DNA of 64,000 bases from Sabethes cyaneus. Its lineage: Eukaryota > Arthropoda > Insecta > Diptera > Culicidae. The stretch is taken from NCBI RefSeq assembly GCF_943734655.1, contig NC_071354.1, positions 69,399,544-69,463,543 of the forward strand, in the 5' to 3' direction. Positions 20,745 to 33,866 of the stretch are shown here, in pieces. Each line of letters opens with the position of its first letter. Position 1 is the first letter of the stretch. The notes below the pieces were generated by a model. That model was given only the letters and a program-made list of their open reading frames with translations, was not told the DNA's origin and ran no database searches. A program made the translations under genes and the position numbers.

Positions 20745-22880
20745 TTATTAACTGTCATTGTGTAAAATACAATTTTTTTTGTTAATTTCACAGTGATGGT
20801 CGTCTATGCCCAAACGGTTGTCTTTTCTGGATTTTCTATCATCTGTTATTTGTTGATTTATTGTTGACACCGAGTGAGTTGCTTCAACTTTATTGGGCAC
20901 GATATTACTGCTAATTGTTTGTTGTCAATTATACTCTTTCTCAGTGGGTTGTATTAATGATGCTAGTTTAACCTAGTTTAGTTTTGCCAAGCACAGTTGA
21001 AATTTTTCTCCGGTCAACTTTTTTGTCAGAACTATTCACCTTGGACGATATTTCTTCGGTAAACAAGCATCATCAGTTTAGTTATGGTTCCAGCACAGAA
21101 GTTTCCACAGCTTGTTGACAGAAAATGGAAAATTATTTATCGTTACCCGATTTGACCACGTAATTTACGCCTGAACGAGAATGCAGCAGACTTCAATATC
21201 AGCTGACTGCTAGCGTTGCAATGTAGTTTGACCCTTTCCCTGCCGCGATTCCCGGTGGGGGACACTTCTGCGTGCGCTTCGTGAAACAAACTTTCTTTCT
21301 CCCACTGACTGTCTCCGTTGCAGCAAGTATATTTCGCTTCTGTGACATTATTGGTGGCTACGTTTCTACTGAATTCATTAAACTTCGAGAGACTTGTCCC
21401 GTCGCCTTTGTCCCGCAGCTCAAAAATTCCCAACGCTTCCCGCTGCTCAATCGCAAAATCTGTCGGAGAATCGGGTTCCACAAGCGTCGCTGGCTGTACT
21501 TACTTATTTTTGCAAAACCCGGAAAAGCTGTTTGCTTCATTATCACTTTTCCCTCCCCGACCGAGTACGAAATGCCGGCGGGCCTGCAAAGAAGAAGTTT
21601 GCTAACTGTGTTTTGATAGCGCAGATTGTGTGCCGCTCCGGCTCCGGAAGTTGTTATTAATTTTGGGACACTTAATTATTGTGCAATTCAGCAGTGTAAC
21701 ACAAACAACGTCGAAGGCGTTACACTGTTCCGATACGAAGCACAATGGCGGAATACAAATGAACGTTAATAACGGTAGTATTAAAAGTTTAATGTTTGTT
21801 TCCAAATTTACATTCATATTTACTTCAACTAGTTGCATTTTCTCGGAAAACAGTAATAAAAGTTTAACTAATGCTAATGAATTAAATAAATTGAAAGGAT
21901 TTAATTTAAAATTCTTTCCCATCCGTAAATCCAGTTTTCTGTTACGATAGCAAACAATGCTTGAAGACCATAAATTGAATAAACATAAAATTTGCCTGCA
22001 GAAGCACAACATCCATATCCGATCTGACGGCCAATGAATATTTGATTGCAGTCTCGGCTGCGAAAACAAACTGCAAAATGCTTTTAAAATTATAAATTAA
22101 AAGATTCATGCTGTTGCGCTTGACCGGCCGCGATGCCTCGGGAACAAGCGCACTTTCGGAACGTGACAATTGCATAATTGCATTCCCGGAAGTTTCCGGC
22201 ACTTCGAACGCGGAATATGAATGTGCACCGTAGTGGCCTCTGCCTACTCGCGGGGGTTACCTGTCTGCCAGCGAGAGTTGACACAAACTGCTGATCCCCA
22301 GGATGCGATGATATAAATTTTCTTTCCGCGCACTCAAAAAGCCATCATCACGTTGTTGTTGCCGGTGCCGACCGGAGCTCCGGAGCCAGAGCCCGTGGAT
22401 CTGTCCATCGTTTGATCAGCTAGAATATCCGTTGCATACGGTAACGTTCGCACTGAGCGCACGAACATGATTGGGATCCGTCATTGGAAAGCCATTCTCA
22501 CAACTGGCTAGAGATAATGAAATTTCATCAGCAGTTAATTCGAACGAACGCAACACGTCCAAATTGATTTTGTCACAAAATATCGGGTCAGCAGCGTGAC
22601 GATATGAATATCATGTGCCGCTGCACAGCCAGCGAGGCAATGTCCGCTATTGATTTAAACCAGTGTCGCTTTGTTCGTCCGTTCAAAAAAATGGACTTTA
22701 ATTGAAAGTATAAATTTTATCATGAATCATTTCGTTGGATACAAGTTTTTTGTTTGTTTTGTTTTATCTCGCAAAAGAAATTATAACTATTTGTTGAATT
22801 ACGGTACGTGGGGCGCCATCGTCAAATGTGTACCGGGAATATAGGTAATAATGTGTTTCGGATTTTTGCGGGACCTCTTG
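20745..22880. other. Unassigned spacer
   Basis: No domain or repeat recognised. Overlapping 70-155 codon frames around 21.1-22.2 kb on both strands have no recognisable motifs and no clear splice context, so none is called. This is one of the less repetitive stretches and could hold host regulatory or intronic sequence. Confidence 0.45.
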
Positions 22881-22904
22881 CAAGCTAACGGCAGATTCCC
22901 TAGC

Positions 22905-23042
22905 GTCCCATATATTATGTCTACTGCACATTATGCCTATCGTCAATTATTCCTAACGTCCATTATGCCTAATGTATTTATGTCTAACGTCCGTCTGCCT
23001 AATTTCGGTATGCCTATCGTCCGTATGCCTAATGGAGTACAC
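22905..23042 (+). repeat. 16-bp minisatellite, diverged relative of the foldback arms
   Basis: About eight units of about 16 bp with consensus ATTATGCCTAACGTCC, recognisably related to the ATTATGGCAAACGTAC units at 6.2 and 8.5 kb. It abuts an RTE linker fragment. No inverted partner exists nearby. Confidence 0.75.
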
Positions 23043-23074
23043 TAAGTTAGTAGTGCCCACTGCCCACAGATGAT

Positions 23075-23250
23075 ACTATCGTCCCGGGTCCTGATCTCGA
23101 TGAGATATGGCGAGAAATCGGTCAGATGAAGATTGAAAGAGCTATCGGAAAGCACCTACTGCCGACTGGACTCTATAAACATGACAAGAAGCAACGGTAC
23201 TTCAGTGGTCAATTTTTAGGATTTGGGAGTAGGGAAAACTTCCAAAGGAA
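23075..23250 (+). pseudogene. RTE-clade LINE copy f, linker fragment
   Basis: Reads VPGPDLDEIWREIGQMKIER then IGKHLLPTGLYKHDKK, matching the EEIRREI..LKN..A.GKDGLPAELYKH region just before RT in RTE proteins. No other RTE part adjoins. Confidence 0.7.
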
Positions 23251-23254
23251 TTAA

Positions 23255-25790
23255 TTGATGCAAGTTTTAATTTGTATCGTATAATTTACAGATTCCATTC
23301 TGAATCGATTGTTATGCGACCCATCGAAATTTATTTAAAATTAATAGAGATAGAAACGTTATCGATCTATCAATATGCACTCATCACTAGAACTATTGTC
23401 AAAGTATTAACTATGTAAACCAATTTAGCTGTGGATAAATCCACACTCTATCTGTCTCTCTTCCATTACATTCTATCAGTTCAATTATGCTACGCTGCTA
23501 CTGAGTGTGACATCACGATGTGCCATATTTTATCAAATCAAACACACACCCCACTTCGACAGGTGCTTTTCAATTCCATCGGTAACAGCTGAGGTCGTTC
23601 TTTTTTTTCCTTCCCTTCATGCATATTGACTTGTGCGAGTTCGAGCCGAGGCAAAAGCGTTATTCTAGCAAAACTTTATCATTCCCGTCCCGGAGGACTT
23701 ATATCGTACGTGTTCTGGAATTTGATCGAACCGACGCGACGACTGTGCGATCGAATCCGCACAAAAGCTCTTTGTGCTGCTCGGAACAAATTCCATCCGT
23801 GTCCTCGAAACTAATTTAATTTCAGCTGAAAGAGTCTAATTTGCCAGAATGTTTCATAGCATTAAATCGACCGTCAAGGTGGCTCAACTTCCGAGCGGGA
23901 AATCCACTCGATATATTATATTGTATTATTAGCTTTCAACCGGGAGTACGAAAATAAACTCCAACAAATTGATTGCTTTTACAATCAGTTTAGAGTTTAG
24001 CACCCCTGAGTACGTGCATTGCGGCATTTGCAAACGCTGATCGTGTTCCAATGTTCGTTTGCATCAACTTTCAGCGGGCCGGCGTTGCATTCAATGCAGC
24101 TGCCGGGTGTAAGCTGATATTTTCTCATTGCACCCGCTGTCACACCCCGGCATCATCACGTAACCAACCGCGTTATTAACAAGTTCGTTAACTGTGTAAT
24201 GTACCGCATAGTGCGTTAGTGCGATTTTCCGAATTCGTGCCGCAGTTATTGGCACATGTCGTCCTGCCAAGCTGACCAGCCAGCAGCAGCCGCCTGCAAA
24301 GTTTGCGTTAGGTTCAGGTTGCGCCGATTCGATTATTGTTGTTGGCTTACACCTCGCCGAAAGCCAACATCAAAATTGCATTCAACGCTGATTAAACCCT
24401 CATTTCATTTAAGCATTATTGCAGCATTCCTTTCCAGCTGTTTACTCTACCACAGACAGCCATTCGGGGGGCGAAATTGAATCGTTCTGAATGAATATCA
24501 AATTCACCGCCATAAGTGGAAAAGCCAAACATCACCGCGCGGCATTCGGGACGGGCTGCCGCATCATTATACAGCATGACAGGCTGTCAGATGTGGAAGG
24601 TTTTTTTTGCACGGGCAGGGTGATAGGATCAAGAGAAAGCACATGGGTTTTGTTTCGGTAGAATTAAAGATAACGCGTAACGTTTTGTATTAGGATAGAA
24701 TTATTTTAGATGCGATCAGTCAATTCAATTCTTTGGGGACTTTCGCTAATGCTAAAACCAACAGACAACTTTTAGGTACTTTTGGACAGATATTTATGGA
24801 CACTAGCGTGCCTAAACATAAGCAAAAGATGGGGCACGCGGCATTTCAGTAATGGTAAGGATGCCGAATCTATTATCACTTGTCTGGCTAACTGGCTACT
24901 AAGTCTGGCTAAAAGTAAATTTGCTTTCAGCTTTAGGTTTCACAGTATAATATCATTGCATTTCTGTGGTTCTAATAAAAATCTCGAACTTTTTTCTTAA
25001 TAGAACATATCATACCCTGCTCATTTGACGATGCGGCTGAATCAGCTTGTTTCTCCCACTTTGAACGCATTTCTTTTGCATTGTTGACTGTCTCCCCGCT
25101 TCACCGAAGTCGTTTGACAATTGCCCAAAATTTAGAGGGTTCATCTCTTTTCGCACGAAATCGATATCATTAGATGTATACCACTCTAGCACTACTTGAC
25201 AGCTATCTAAATCAGGACAGGTAACATTAATGTTTACGAATGAATGACAAAATCTGTTTCCTCAAGCCTTCTTCCAGGTATAAACTTGATGTCATTGTTG
25301 AGGAAGTGATGAAAGACTCAGTCTTCAGTCCACAGCTACATATTCCTTGCCAGATCATGGCCTTCTCTGCGAATTTATCAGTAAACACAAACTTATGCTT
25401 GCCAGGCACATCACCACACCCAGATGCAATGTAAAATTTTTGACCGGGAAGTCGATTGAAATCCATTTTCACGAACATTTCGTAGTCCATTCAAATACAA
25501 CCGTTGAATTTCGTCAAAACTTGCTTGCACAAACGCCTAGTACGCTTCTTGGCTGCCAAATTCTGCTTCAAGTGCCGGTTCGGATGTTTACTGGTACTTT
25601 AAGTATATGTCTAAAGGTCTGTTTCTAACCATATCCCGGATGGAAATACTAGGATTGGACTTAAGGCACCTCAATATCTTCCCTTCGGCTTTCGGCCCCT
25701 AGTTCCGATTTTCCTAAACGTTACTTGCCGCCTTTCCTTATCTAGATTCCCCTTTTAACCTGTGAGAAAGTCACACTGCTGATTTTAGCA
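23255..25790. other. Unassigned spacer
   Basis: No recognisable gene or repeat on either strand. Short frames at 23.6, 24.3 and 25.2-25.6 kb have no domain signature. Confidence 0.45.
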
Positions 25791-27149
25791 TTTTTAGGGT
25801 GACGGATCCATATTTCGCCACTTTTATCCAAAAAATGTACATGAAACGAAACAGAACAAGGTTCTATAAGTTCAGATATTTGATAACATGAAAATGTTAT
25901 ACTTCGGACATGTTTTTTACAGATTCAATCATCATATTCATACTAAATTGTGTATTTTTCTCGTTATATTGATTATTTAAATGTGTATTCTGGGCCCGAA
26001 TTTCGCCACCCAGTTGCCAAATTTCGCCAGCCTCTGGACCCAAATTTCGCCACTTTAGAAAAACCCGATTCAAATAGATTTTAATGTCAAATTTATAAAT
26101 GAATTCTCTATATTCCTAATAAATCCAGTTGTTAAATAGATTTTGCTTCGTTTTCAAGTGATTGTTCATGAAACGTTTTTGAAAACCAATAAAATACCAA
26201 TAAAACCACAAATAAATCAATGAAAAGCAACAAAATAGGAGAAATATTTTTACATATTGAATAAAATTCACTCATAAAGCAACTTAATTTTCTCTGTCTT
26301 CAGTAAATATATGCGAATCGAAATTCCGGTCAAATAGCAATTGTATCATGTAGGCCTTAGGAAATTCTAAGTAAAGCGACGGCATTTTATTCAAGCAATT
26401 GAAAAGAATTCAAAATATTTTCTTCTGTATTAACCTCTCTAAGGTCTACATCATTTACAGCATCGCAAAACCCACTAAAAAGGTCGTAACTTTTATATCT
26501 TTCAATATTTTTTCACCAAATTTGGGGGATTTCCCGAATATCTATAGATAATGGCCATATAACTTATGACCCCGGCGTTAGTCCGGAGTTCCCTGGGGTG
26601 CCGTGACATGGGTTTTTTTAGATGCAGATGCCAAATATTTGAAATTTGTTTGAAATCTGTTTGAAAATATTTGAAATTTTTGTAACCATATCATCGACTG
26701 TGGACATATCAGTTACTTTGCCGTAGTTACGAGTAAAGGAACATTTCAGCGTCAGTAATATATGTCGTGTCGCATATCAAAAAACGTCACAAAATTTGAC
26801 AAAATAGCTGGCGACCATCTCATGTCTCTCAGAAGCCATGTGACCGGTTCCGGCCCCGGGAGGGTTTCTTTTCTGATTCAAGCACGGAACGGATTTCGAA
26901 GGAACTTGTCCAAGACCTGGCTTCTGAGAGACATGAGTTGATTGGCAATCGCTATTTTGTCAAGTGGTGATGTTTTTGACGTAGGACTACGTCTTTATTT
27001 ACTATACTGGGACTGGGTAGCACTTTGTGTAAACGAAAATAGAATTGTAACGTTTGAATGAAAGATTTCAAATTCTAATAACTACTAGACTACTGAACGA
27101 AACTGAACAATTTATATGTCGTTGGATAGATAAAATGACCACCAATTTT

Positions 27150-27800
27150 ATAGGGGAGTGAGAGAGCAATTTTAAGGGGGGCGTAAGAGGAGGGGCTCGT
27201 ATACAAATTAAACACAAATTTCCTCAATACTCGAAAACTAATCAAGCAAATGGAACCAAATTTGGCATGTGGGGGTTTCAGAAGACACGATTTTTTTTTC
27301 TACGGTGTATTGAGACCTCTTCTCCTTCTAAGAGGGGGAGGCTCCTGTACAACTGAAATACAAATTTCCTCAAAACTCTAGAACTAATCAAGCAAATGCA
27401 ACCAAATTTGGAATGGGGTTTCAGAAGGCAAGATTTTTTTCTATAGCGAATTGAGACCCCTCCCCTCTTTCGGAGGGGGGGCTCCCATACAAATGATATA
27501 CAAATTTCCTCAATACTCGAAAACTAATCAAGCAAATGGAACCAAATTTGGCATGTGGGGGTTTCAGAAGACACAATTTTTTTTTCTACGGTGTGTTGAG
27601 ACCCCTTCTTCTTCTAAGAAGGGGGGCTCCCATACAAATGAAATTCAAATTTTTTCATAACTCGAGAACTAAACAAGCAATTGGCTCCAAATCTGGCGTG
27701 TGGGAATTTTTGGAGGCATGAATTTATTTTGAATTTATTTATTTTATGATAGTTTGAGACCCCTTACCCCTGTGGTAGGAGGATAAGGACTCTCATACAA
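27150..27800 (+). repeat. ~144-bp minisatellite, opposite orientation to 34.9-37.0 kb
   Basis: Units carry ACTAATCAAGCAAATGGAAC then CAAATTTGGCATGTGGGGGT, a T-run, CC-rich CTTCTAAGAGGGG and a CATACAAATGAAATACAAAT segment, repeated about four times. They are the reverse complement of the large array at 34.9-37.0 kb. The array ends near TGGTAGGAGG at 27774. Confidence 0.8.
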
Positions 27801-27949
27801 ATAAAACAGAAAATGGTCATTCATTACCATTTCAACCTTTATGATGCACACAAGTGATTTTTAAAAGAAATTTCTATGTCTCAAAGGTTGCAGGCGTTGT
27901 ATTTATGAACCCCCGTCCACGTATTTTCAAAGCCACTATTGCATTAAAT

Positions 27950-28257
27950 CAGTGGTGGCCAGGCAAAAGCATGGTGCGTGGCAAACGAGATCGCCCCATG
28001 ATGTCGCGGGCCGCAAATTCCTCTGGCCATTCCTTTGCATAACAAAATGCAAAATATTCGGCAATGAAAACCATTTGTTGGGAATTACCACAAGATTTAA
28101 AACGGAAAGCATTTGGAACTATGAAATGCACGAGGCATTACTACTGATTTGAATGACCCCTGTGTCATCAAAAAAGTTATTCATAAGTCCACCATCACTA
28201 AAGTCAGTCCGCGGGCCGCACAAAATATTTTGCAGGGCCGCAGTTTGGCCATCACTG
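27950..28257. mobile_element. hAT-type MITE, 308 bp
   Basis: Ends CAGTGGTGGCCA (27950) and complement TGGCCATCACTG (to 28257), one mismatch, flanked by a perfect 8-bp duplication CATTAAAT (27942-27949 and 28258-28265). Subterminal GCGGGCCGCA blocks occur on both sides. There is no coding capacity. The terminal motif and the 8-bp duplication place it in hAT. It lies inside the loop of the ~4-kb inverted-repeat element and is therefore younger than that element's loop sequence. Confidence 0.92.
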
Positions 28258-30325
28258 CATTAAATGAAGAATTGGATCTGAATATTTCGCTCTTCTCTTT
28301 TAAACATTCACTTAAACAATGGGACTCACAGATTCTTATAAACATACATATGCCAGAAATGTAGTTTACATTAGTCTTTGATCTGATGATCTGATATAGT
28401 CCTACGTCACCCTTTCGTACAACCCTTAGGGCTGCATACCTTGTAGTTTTTGATATGCGACACGACATATGTTACTGATGCTGAAAATTCCCTTTTTAGG
28501 AGCCGCTTCCGGATTCATAGTGTCCCCCCGGATCTGGATGGTGCGTAACTGCGGCAAAGTAACTGTTAAGTCCACATTCGATGATATATTTATAAAAAAT
28601 CAACAGATTTAAAAAAATTAAATATTTGGCAACTTTATCTAAAAAAGCCATGTCACGGTCCCCCAAGAAACTCCGGAATAATTCCGGGGCCATAAAACAT
28701 ATGGCCATTATCTATAGATATTATGAAAATAGAAAAGATTTTCGGGACATCCCCCAAATTTGGTGAAAAAATATTGAAAGATATAAAAGTTTTTAAAAAA
28801 ACCAATTTAGTGAATTTTGCGATGCTAAAAATGATGTAGACCTTAAGTGGTTAATATTATTTTCTGTTAAATTATAAAATTGTATTAGGGGGAAGTCACA
28901 CACATTAATCACACAAAATCGCCATTAAATTTTCTGTTACAAACTTCGCCGACTTTAATTACACTTTATTGAAACACGATTTTCCCTGTGAAACACTTCG
29001 TTTAATTTTAAAAACGTGTTTTGTATTCCCGAAGATTCCACAACAATAATTCCCTTGTCGTCCCTTTAGCATTGAATAGCAGGGAGTTTCGTGGAGTCAA
29101 TGGCACTGAAATCCAACTGATGAAGTAATAAAACTCTTAATCCACTTTTAAAACTTTGTACCGTTAGGGAAACTGTAATATTCAAGATAAATTGTCGATA
29201 TTTAGGTAACTAACTTTTTTTTATTGATTTTATTCTAATTTCTGCAATTTTATAAAAGAAATTACATAACTAGAGACCATACAACGAAAACGGGTTTAAA
29301 AAAAATCAAGTGGCGAAATTTGGATCCATGACTAAAACCATATACCATATTTCGCCACTGTAATTTTGATGAATTTTACAAAATTATCCAAAGTTTAAAG
29401 TGAAATCGGTATAAAATTAGTTGAAATATTGTACATAGAATCATATTAGTCAAGAAGAATTGAATAATGAAACAGTTTGAGTACATTTTTCCCCAATAGT
29501 ATTTTCGCCTCTCGTTTTGATTTTGTAAAAAAATATACACTAAGTTCATAGTATTTTCAAATTGTAAATAATACATGATAAATTAATAACAAGTCAAAGC
29601 TATCAAATATTTTTGGTAGTACATGCCCTTAATTTTACCAATTCATCAAATAATTTCTTTTAAGTTGACCAAAAATAGGCAAAAAAGCTTTGGATTCATC
29701 AAACTGGCGAAATATGGCTCCTGGCGACATATGGATCCTCTACCCTAGCACTTTAGAATTTTCCAGGTAGGGAACGGGAGGGTATTTCCAGCACGCTACT
29801 AAATTCGGTATACATTACCTTTTTTGCTGCGCTTTTCCAAATAAAAACTTTGCCACTATATAACAATACTAAAACGAATGTAGCACTCATAGGCTTTAAT
29901 GTGTTATAGCTATTTTCATAAAATGTAAGTTTTTTGTTAAATTTTATTCAATAAACATCAAAATCACTGTTTTTCCACTAAGGTAACTAAGGTAAGGCTG
30001 AAAAAAAACAGATGCAATCGCTTACGCGTATCCGCTCTTGATGATGGTTTGGAAAACATACAATTATGATCACATTTACTTATTCTTGAAAAAACTAAAC
30101 AGCTGTGAACATGACATCACAGAACAATTCTACTTCTTTTTATCATGAAATAACACAAAAATTCCCCTCTGATATGAAAATATAAACCAATTTACATTCA
30201 CTAGCAATTTGCAGCATTTTGTTTTTAATTTCAGCATATGGTGCGGGTGCGCTATTTACACTACTACCAATATGCGAGGCAGTTGCGCCTGAAACTTTTC
30301 TATCGTGTTGACATTGATAGTATGA

Positions 30326-30404
30326 GTGACAACCAGTTGCTTCTGGTGCTAGTGTATATGAACGATTCAATGATACACTAGCGCCAGCAGCAAACTGTTG
30401 TCAC
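30326..30404. repeat. Imperfect hairpin, about 31-bp arms
   Basis: GACAACCAGTTGCTTCTGG..CTAGTGTAT returns inverted as ATACACTAGCGCCAGCAGC..TGTTGTC with a short AT-rich loop. It could be a small MITE or a structured RNA. Nothing in the sequence decides between these. Confidence 0.6.
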
Positions 30405-31019
30405 AGCAAAACAAGTGATCTTCAATGAGCCGGTATGTCGGCAAGTCCGATACGTTATCCATCTGTCTCCCTTTCGATCTGTTTTTGAAAACCAGTAATC
30501 CCTGTGCAGATTATTTCGGCCGGTCGGATTTTAAAAACACAGACACTACTATAGAAAATGGGCTCAATTTAGCCGCAGCGACTTCATCATTTCTCGCGAC
30601 TATAACTCAAATTCAGTAGCGTTTCATTAAGACCAAAATGCAGCCGATATTCAGTAAATATTATTCTATCAAATCGTATAAAAATCTTGCCTCGAATAAA
30701 TATAGTTTCAACGTAATTTCTGAATAATGTTCAGGCTACTGCTTAATGGGTTGAAAATACCCTCCCGTACCCTATTTGTGCAAGATTTTTTTTCGAATTC
30801 CATTCTGTGCTGCTCCGCAACGTGGTGGAATAATTTGACAAAACTTACACCATTTGTTCTTCATAAATCTGTCAACAAAGTTATGTCAAATGGTTCCAGT
30901 TCCTACCAGAAGGGGCGTGCCGGTGACGCACGAAGGGCGTCCAAATTTACTTTTAGCCACGCTTTATCACAGAAATGACGGCCGATTAGGTTGAAAACTC
31001 CCGACTTTGGGGTGCGAAA

Positions 31020-31260
31020 GGATTTGAAATCAGAGATGAAATCCTAGAAAATAATTATGAAACGGGACTAGAAATTAGAGTTTAAATTGGACTTCGAACA
31101 TAGGACAATAAATTAGATTTTAATGTGGACTAATTTGGGCTTGCAGCTTTACTTCAACTTGAATTTAGAGTAGTTTGGATTGGAAGTTTTACTTGAAAGT
31201 AGACATGAAGCCAGACCTAAAATAGAAATCAAAATCTATCAAAAAATATCACATTTTTCT
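31020..31260. repeat. Degenerate AAATTGGACTT-type repeat
   Basis: Loosely tandem words of the type AAATTNGACTT and ATTTGGACT. Similar stretches occur at 53640-53990 and 58610-58800 (inverted). Confidence 0.55.
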
Positions 31261-31665
31261 ATTCATTTTTTCTAAGATTCTGAGACAAAATGTAGTACTT
31301 TCACCCAGTTTCAGTTTCAGTACTTTCAGTTGTATGGTTTGTGCGAAGTTGCACGAAATTGAAAAAAAAATTTAATAGTGCGAATTTATTTTCTTAAATA
31401 TTTCATCATTCATTAAATTTGCGTCCTAGCGACAAACAGTCTTCTTAGAAAATGTGCATTTTAACATACTACACAACTTTGCAAAACACTCGAAAGCAAT
31501 AAAAAAATCGTTTGCAAGGTTATTGAGCTTAACTGATTTTTAAGTGCTCCTTAATAGATAGATAGATAAATAGATAGTTATTACATTCAGTAAAGTTGCT
31601 TATTTTAGTATGTTTTTATATTTTAGTAAGGCGAGTATCTATCAAATACGACTAATTTTCCGGCT

Positions 31666-32189
31666 ATGTATAGTATTTCCACGTTGCAGTACTGTGACAC
31701 ATATTCCAACGATATCAGCGTCTACTACCAAAATGCCAGGGGATTGAGGACAAAGGTGGACGAGCTTTATCTGGCGTGCCGAGATTGTTGTCTTGACGTT
31801 ATTATTTTGACGGAAACGGGACTCAACGATTCCATAAATCCAGTGCAACTGTTTGGTGAAAAGTTCAACGTTTTTCGCTGCGATCGTTCTGCTCGTAACA
31901 GTGACATGCGCAGTTTCGCTATCGCTCGGCAACACTCATGTGCCCTGCTTACGTCAGTGCATGGAAGTACCTTAGAGCAGATATGTGTTACTGCAAATAT
32001 TCGCGGTTTGAAGATCCTGTTAAGCGCCATATACATACCGACAAAAGCCAAGATACTGTTGTGGTCGAGTCGCATGTTTCTTCCATTCGTGAGTTGTGTG
32101 AAAAAACCCGCTCAATTGAAGCTGTCCTGATTTGTGGTGATTATAATCAACCGCGTATTACTTGGGACTACAATGATGGCACGATTTGA
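31666..32189 (+). pseudogene. APE-type endonuclease of LINE copy A
   Basis: Reads VYYQNARGLRTKVDELYLAC, DVIILTETGLND (the LTET motif holds the catalytic Glu of APE-like nucleases), NVFRCDRSARNSDM and LLSAIYIPTK. A frameshift near 32040 leads to AVLICGDYNQPRITW, the GDFN-type motif, by 32157. The catalytic motifs are recognisable but the frame is broken at least twice. Confidence 0.82.
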
Positions 32190-32908
32190 CCCATTAATAC
32201 ATCGCACCTCTCCGCTACGAGTACGATTTTGGTCTACGGAATGGACTTTCTCAACCTCCAACAAGCTAATCTGGAGCGTAATCAGCTTGGTAGAGTACTC
32301 GATTTAGTTTTCCATTCTGCAGACCATGCTGTATCCGTTGACACGTGTGTTGCACCACTGCTTCCAGTTGACACTCATCATCCCCCGTTGTTGATTTCGT
32401 TGCCAGTTATTAATGGTTATCTCGAGAATTACTCGCCACCCGAAATTGAACAGCGACAATTGAACTATCGCAAAATAAATTTGGCTTGCTCTCACAGTAT
32501 TTACGGAACTTTGACTGGGAAGGTTTACTTGGTATGAAAGAGCTAGATGAAATGGCGAGTTTATTCTGCGGCACTATCAACCTGTGGCTCCGATCTAACT
32601 TACCATTTGTTAAACAACGTCGCAGACCGCCTTGGGGTACTAGTCGTTTACGTTCATTAAAACGAGCACGTAACGCTTATATTCGTAAGCATCGACAACG
32701 TAGATCCGCAGAATCGAAACGTGAATTCAAACGGACTAGTGACGAATATCGCCAGCTCAACGCTTCTCTGTGCATGTCTTATGTTCTCCGTGTACAAACT
32801 GACCTGCGAAGGAACCCAAAAGGTTTTTGAAGTTTTGTCAACTCGAAACGCAAAAGTGCTTCTATTCCTGCTAATGTTTATCTTGACGGCTCCGAGGCGT
32901 GTTCCGTC

Positions 32909-33866
32909 ATGGACTCCTGTGAAATGTTCGCATCTTTCTTCTCCTCTGTGTTCGCCAATACGTTCGCTGCTGATGCTGAAGCTGAATCGGCTGTGGTAAA
33001 CGTTCCAGAAGGACTAGTTGACCTCGATACCTTTGAAATTACCCTAATAACGGTTGTTGAAGCAGCACGTAAGTTGAAGCGATCCTTCTCCGCGGGGCCC
33101 GATGGAATTCCTGCTGCTATTTTTTGCCACTGCGCATCAGAATTATCTACGCCACTGTGTTGCATTTTCAACAAATCCTTTACGCAAGGCAAATTTCCTA
33201 GTATCTGGAAACAATCCTTCATGTTCCCCGTCCATAAGAGTGGTGATCGCCGAAATGTACGGAACTACAGAGGTATCACAAGCTTGTCTGCTGGCTCCAA
33301 GCTTTTCGAAATTATCGTAAGCAGCGAAATTCTCAATCTACCAGCACGGGTTTATGCCCGGGCGATGGGTCTCAACTAACCTACTCGATTTCGCTTCCAC
33401 GTGCATTGTGCTACTCGAGGAAAAAGCACAAGTGAACGCAATATACACTGACCTGAAAGCTGCATTTGACCGTATCGACCACCGTGTCCTTCTACGAAAA
33501 TTTCAGCGACTGGGGGCCTCACAGCGGCTATTGTCGTGAATTAGTTCATATTTGAGCGACAGAGTCTTGCAAGTTAAACTAGAATCTGCCGTTTCGTGTG
33601 TGTTCACGAATAAATTTGGTGTCCCCCAAGGAAGCAACATGGGACCTTTGCTCTTCATTCTATTTTTCAACGGCATGACTACACTGCTTGATGCCGGATG
33701 CGCACTTATTTACGCTGACGACCTTAAATTGTTTCTTCCCGTGCGTTCCATCGACGATTGTCTCCGGCTGCAAGAATTACTAGACGTCTTCGTGAACTGG
33801 TGCAAGTTGAACTACTTGATTGTAAGCACAGGAAAATGGAAGGTAATCACAATTCACCGCATCTAG
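32909..33866 (+). pseudogene. Reverse transcriptase of LINE copy A
   Basis: The first frame (to 33379) has SAGPDGIPAAIF, VHKSGDRRNVRNYRGITSLS and GSKLFEIIV. A shift leads to IYTDLKAAFDRIDH (motif A, Asp intact, about 33440-33480). The frame at 33552-33866 has FGVPQGSNMGPLLF (motif B) and LIYADDLKLF (motif C at 33711, both Asp intact). Catalytic residues survive even though three frameshifts separate the parts, which suggests relatively recent inactivation. Confidence 0.87.

Larger units (their letters stand above)
25795..29747. mobile_element. Long inverted-repeat element, about 3.95 kb
   Basis: The ends are TAGGGTGACGGATCCATAT and, inverted, TAGGGTAGAGGATCCATAT (complement ending at 29747), both leading into TTCGCC-type sequence. 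Long arms (about 25795-26993 and 28395-29747) are diverged complements. Landmarks shared inverted include CACCAAATTTGGGGGAT (26516 versus 28755), CTATAGATAATGGCCATAT (26540 versus 28700) and a GTCGTGTCGCATAT block (26768 versus 28455). ATTTCGCCAC motifs recur near both ends. Flanks AGCATTTTT and AGCACTTTA suggest an imperfect 9-bp target duplication. No transposase was found. The loop holds a minisatellite and a hAT MITE. Confidence 0.7.
29750..31640. other. Unassigned spacer with small repeats
   Basis: No gene recognised. It contains a hairpin at 30326-30404, an AAATTGGACTT-type degenerate repeat at 31020-31260 and a short TAGA/GATA microsatellite at 31553-31578. Confidence 0.45.

Noticed and set aside
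21143..22284. Several 80-155 codon frames on both strands
   Set aside because: They overlap each other and lack motifs or splice signals that I could defend. The region is left unassigned.
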